Source: Candidatus Zixiibacteriota bacterium (lineage in GTDB: Bacteria > Zixibacteria > MSB-5A5 > GN15 > PGXB01). Taken from it: a stretch of 5,851 bases of DNA. This document shows, piece by piece, positions 5,519 to 5,851 of this stretch. Every line of letters starts with the position of its first letter. Position 1 is the stretch's first letter. The position numbers were made by a program, and so were the translations under genes. The notes under the pieces were generated by a model, which was given only the letters and a program-made list of their open reading frames with translations, was not told the origin of the DNA and did no database searches. The stretch covers positions 1 through 5,851 of the forward strand of contig JAPLUS010000437.1 of assembly GCA_026397495.1 (NCBI GenBank), written 5' to 3'.

Positions 5519-5851
5519 ATGGATAATAGAATACAGAATCTGGCAAAGGTTTTGGTCAATTATTCTTTGAGAATCAAGTCGGGTGACCTTTTCAAAATTT
5601 CAGCTGAACCAGTGGCCGAACCATTGATTAGGGCGGTTTATGATGAGGCCCTCAAGATGGGCGCTCATGTTTATGCCGACTTGTCCCTGATTGATCTTAG
5701 GGAATCTTTGCTCAAACATGGGAGTGATGCACAATTAGCCTATATCTCCCCCATTAGAGAGTTCGAAATTGAGAAGATGGACGCTCTCCTGACAATTTGG
5801 GGTTCCACTAATACTAAATTTCTGACTGGTATCAATCCAGCCCGTCAGCAG
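5519..5851 (+). CDS. M29-family metallo-aminopeptidase, N-terminal part (3' end outside window)
   Basis: The first 111 residues of a protein that runs off the window. The N-terminus matches the M29 (aminopeptidase T/AmpS-like) pattern as I know it: RIQNLAKVLVNYSLRIKSGD, then AEPLIRAVYDEALKMGAH, then a strand resembling the start of the family's first alpha/beta domain. M29 enzymes are cytoplasmic dimers that remove N-terminal residues from peptides with two metal ions, often cobalt, zinc or magnesium. The metal ligands lie well beyond residue 111, so activity cannot be judged here. The ATG at 5519 is supported by GGGAAG five bases upstream. The gene follows ogt by 12 bases in the same direction. 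The family call is by overall similarity, without a catalytic motif to confirm it. Confidence 0.82.
   Translation, partial: MDNRIQNLAKVLVNYSLRIKSGDLFKISAEPVAEPLIRAVYDEALKMGAHVYADLSLIDLRESLLKHGSDAQLAYISPIREFEIEKMDALLTIWGSTNTKFLTGINPARQQ

Noticed and set aside
1..5851. Novel defence, mobile or secretion system
   Set aside because: All sizeable coding regions except the small lipoprotein belong to known housekeeping families. No integrase, transposase, toxin pair, direct-repeat array or nuclease cassette is visible on either strand.

Overview
This is an ordinary bacterial housekeeping segment. It is moderately A+T-rich and densely coded, and shows no sign of phage, insertion sequence, CRISPR array, tRNA or rRNA. 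Six protein-coding genes are confidently placed. A seventh, a small lipoprotein gene, is well supported by its export signal. Both window ends cut a gene. The organism is a Gram-negative-type bacterium: it has a lipoprotein signal peptide and an exported S41/PDZ processing protease. Sigma-70-like TTGACA boxes and some strong GGAGG-type ribosome binding sites are visible. The protein style resembles poorly cultured lineages of the FCB/Zixibacteria kind, but that is an impression from general familiarity and the sequence alone does not prove it.

Layout. Positions 1-306 (+) are the 3' part of a response-regulator receiver domain, closed by a perfect-palindrome terminator at 326-350. Positions 424-1458 (+) encode RlmN, the radical-SAM 23S rRNA/tRNA adenosine C2 methyltransferase, with every key cysteine present. 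Positions 1581-1994 (+) encode a small lipoprotein of unknown function, possibly NTF2-like. Converging on it from the other side, 3874-2042 (-) encodes an exported S41 C-terminal processing protease. A stem flanked by A and T runs at 1993-2021 can terminate both. Between the protease and the next gene lies a divergent intergenic region of about 410 bases. It holds an outward promoter on each side and an imperfect inverted repeat abutting the protease -35 box. Positions 4285-4956 (+) encode a HAD-superfamily phosphatase of the phosphoglycolate phosphatase type, 4991-5506 (+) an O6-alkylguanine-DNA alkyltransferase (Ogt), and from 5519 (+) the N-terminus of an M29-family metallo-aminopeptidase, cut by the window end.

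The last three genes run the same way with gaps of 34 and 12 bases and could share the promoter at 4234-4263. Their functions (small phosphate-ester hydrolysis, direct DNA repair, peptide turnover) do not form an obvious pathway. I found no convincing previously undescribed system. The points most worth a second look are the protease promoter region with its inverted repeat, the start correction for the protease, its long C-terminal extension, and the unknown lipoprotein that converges on it.
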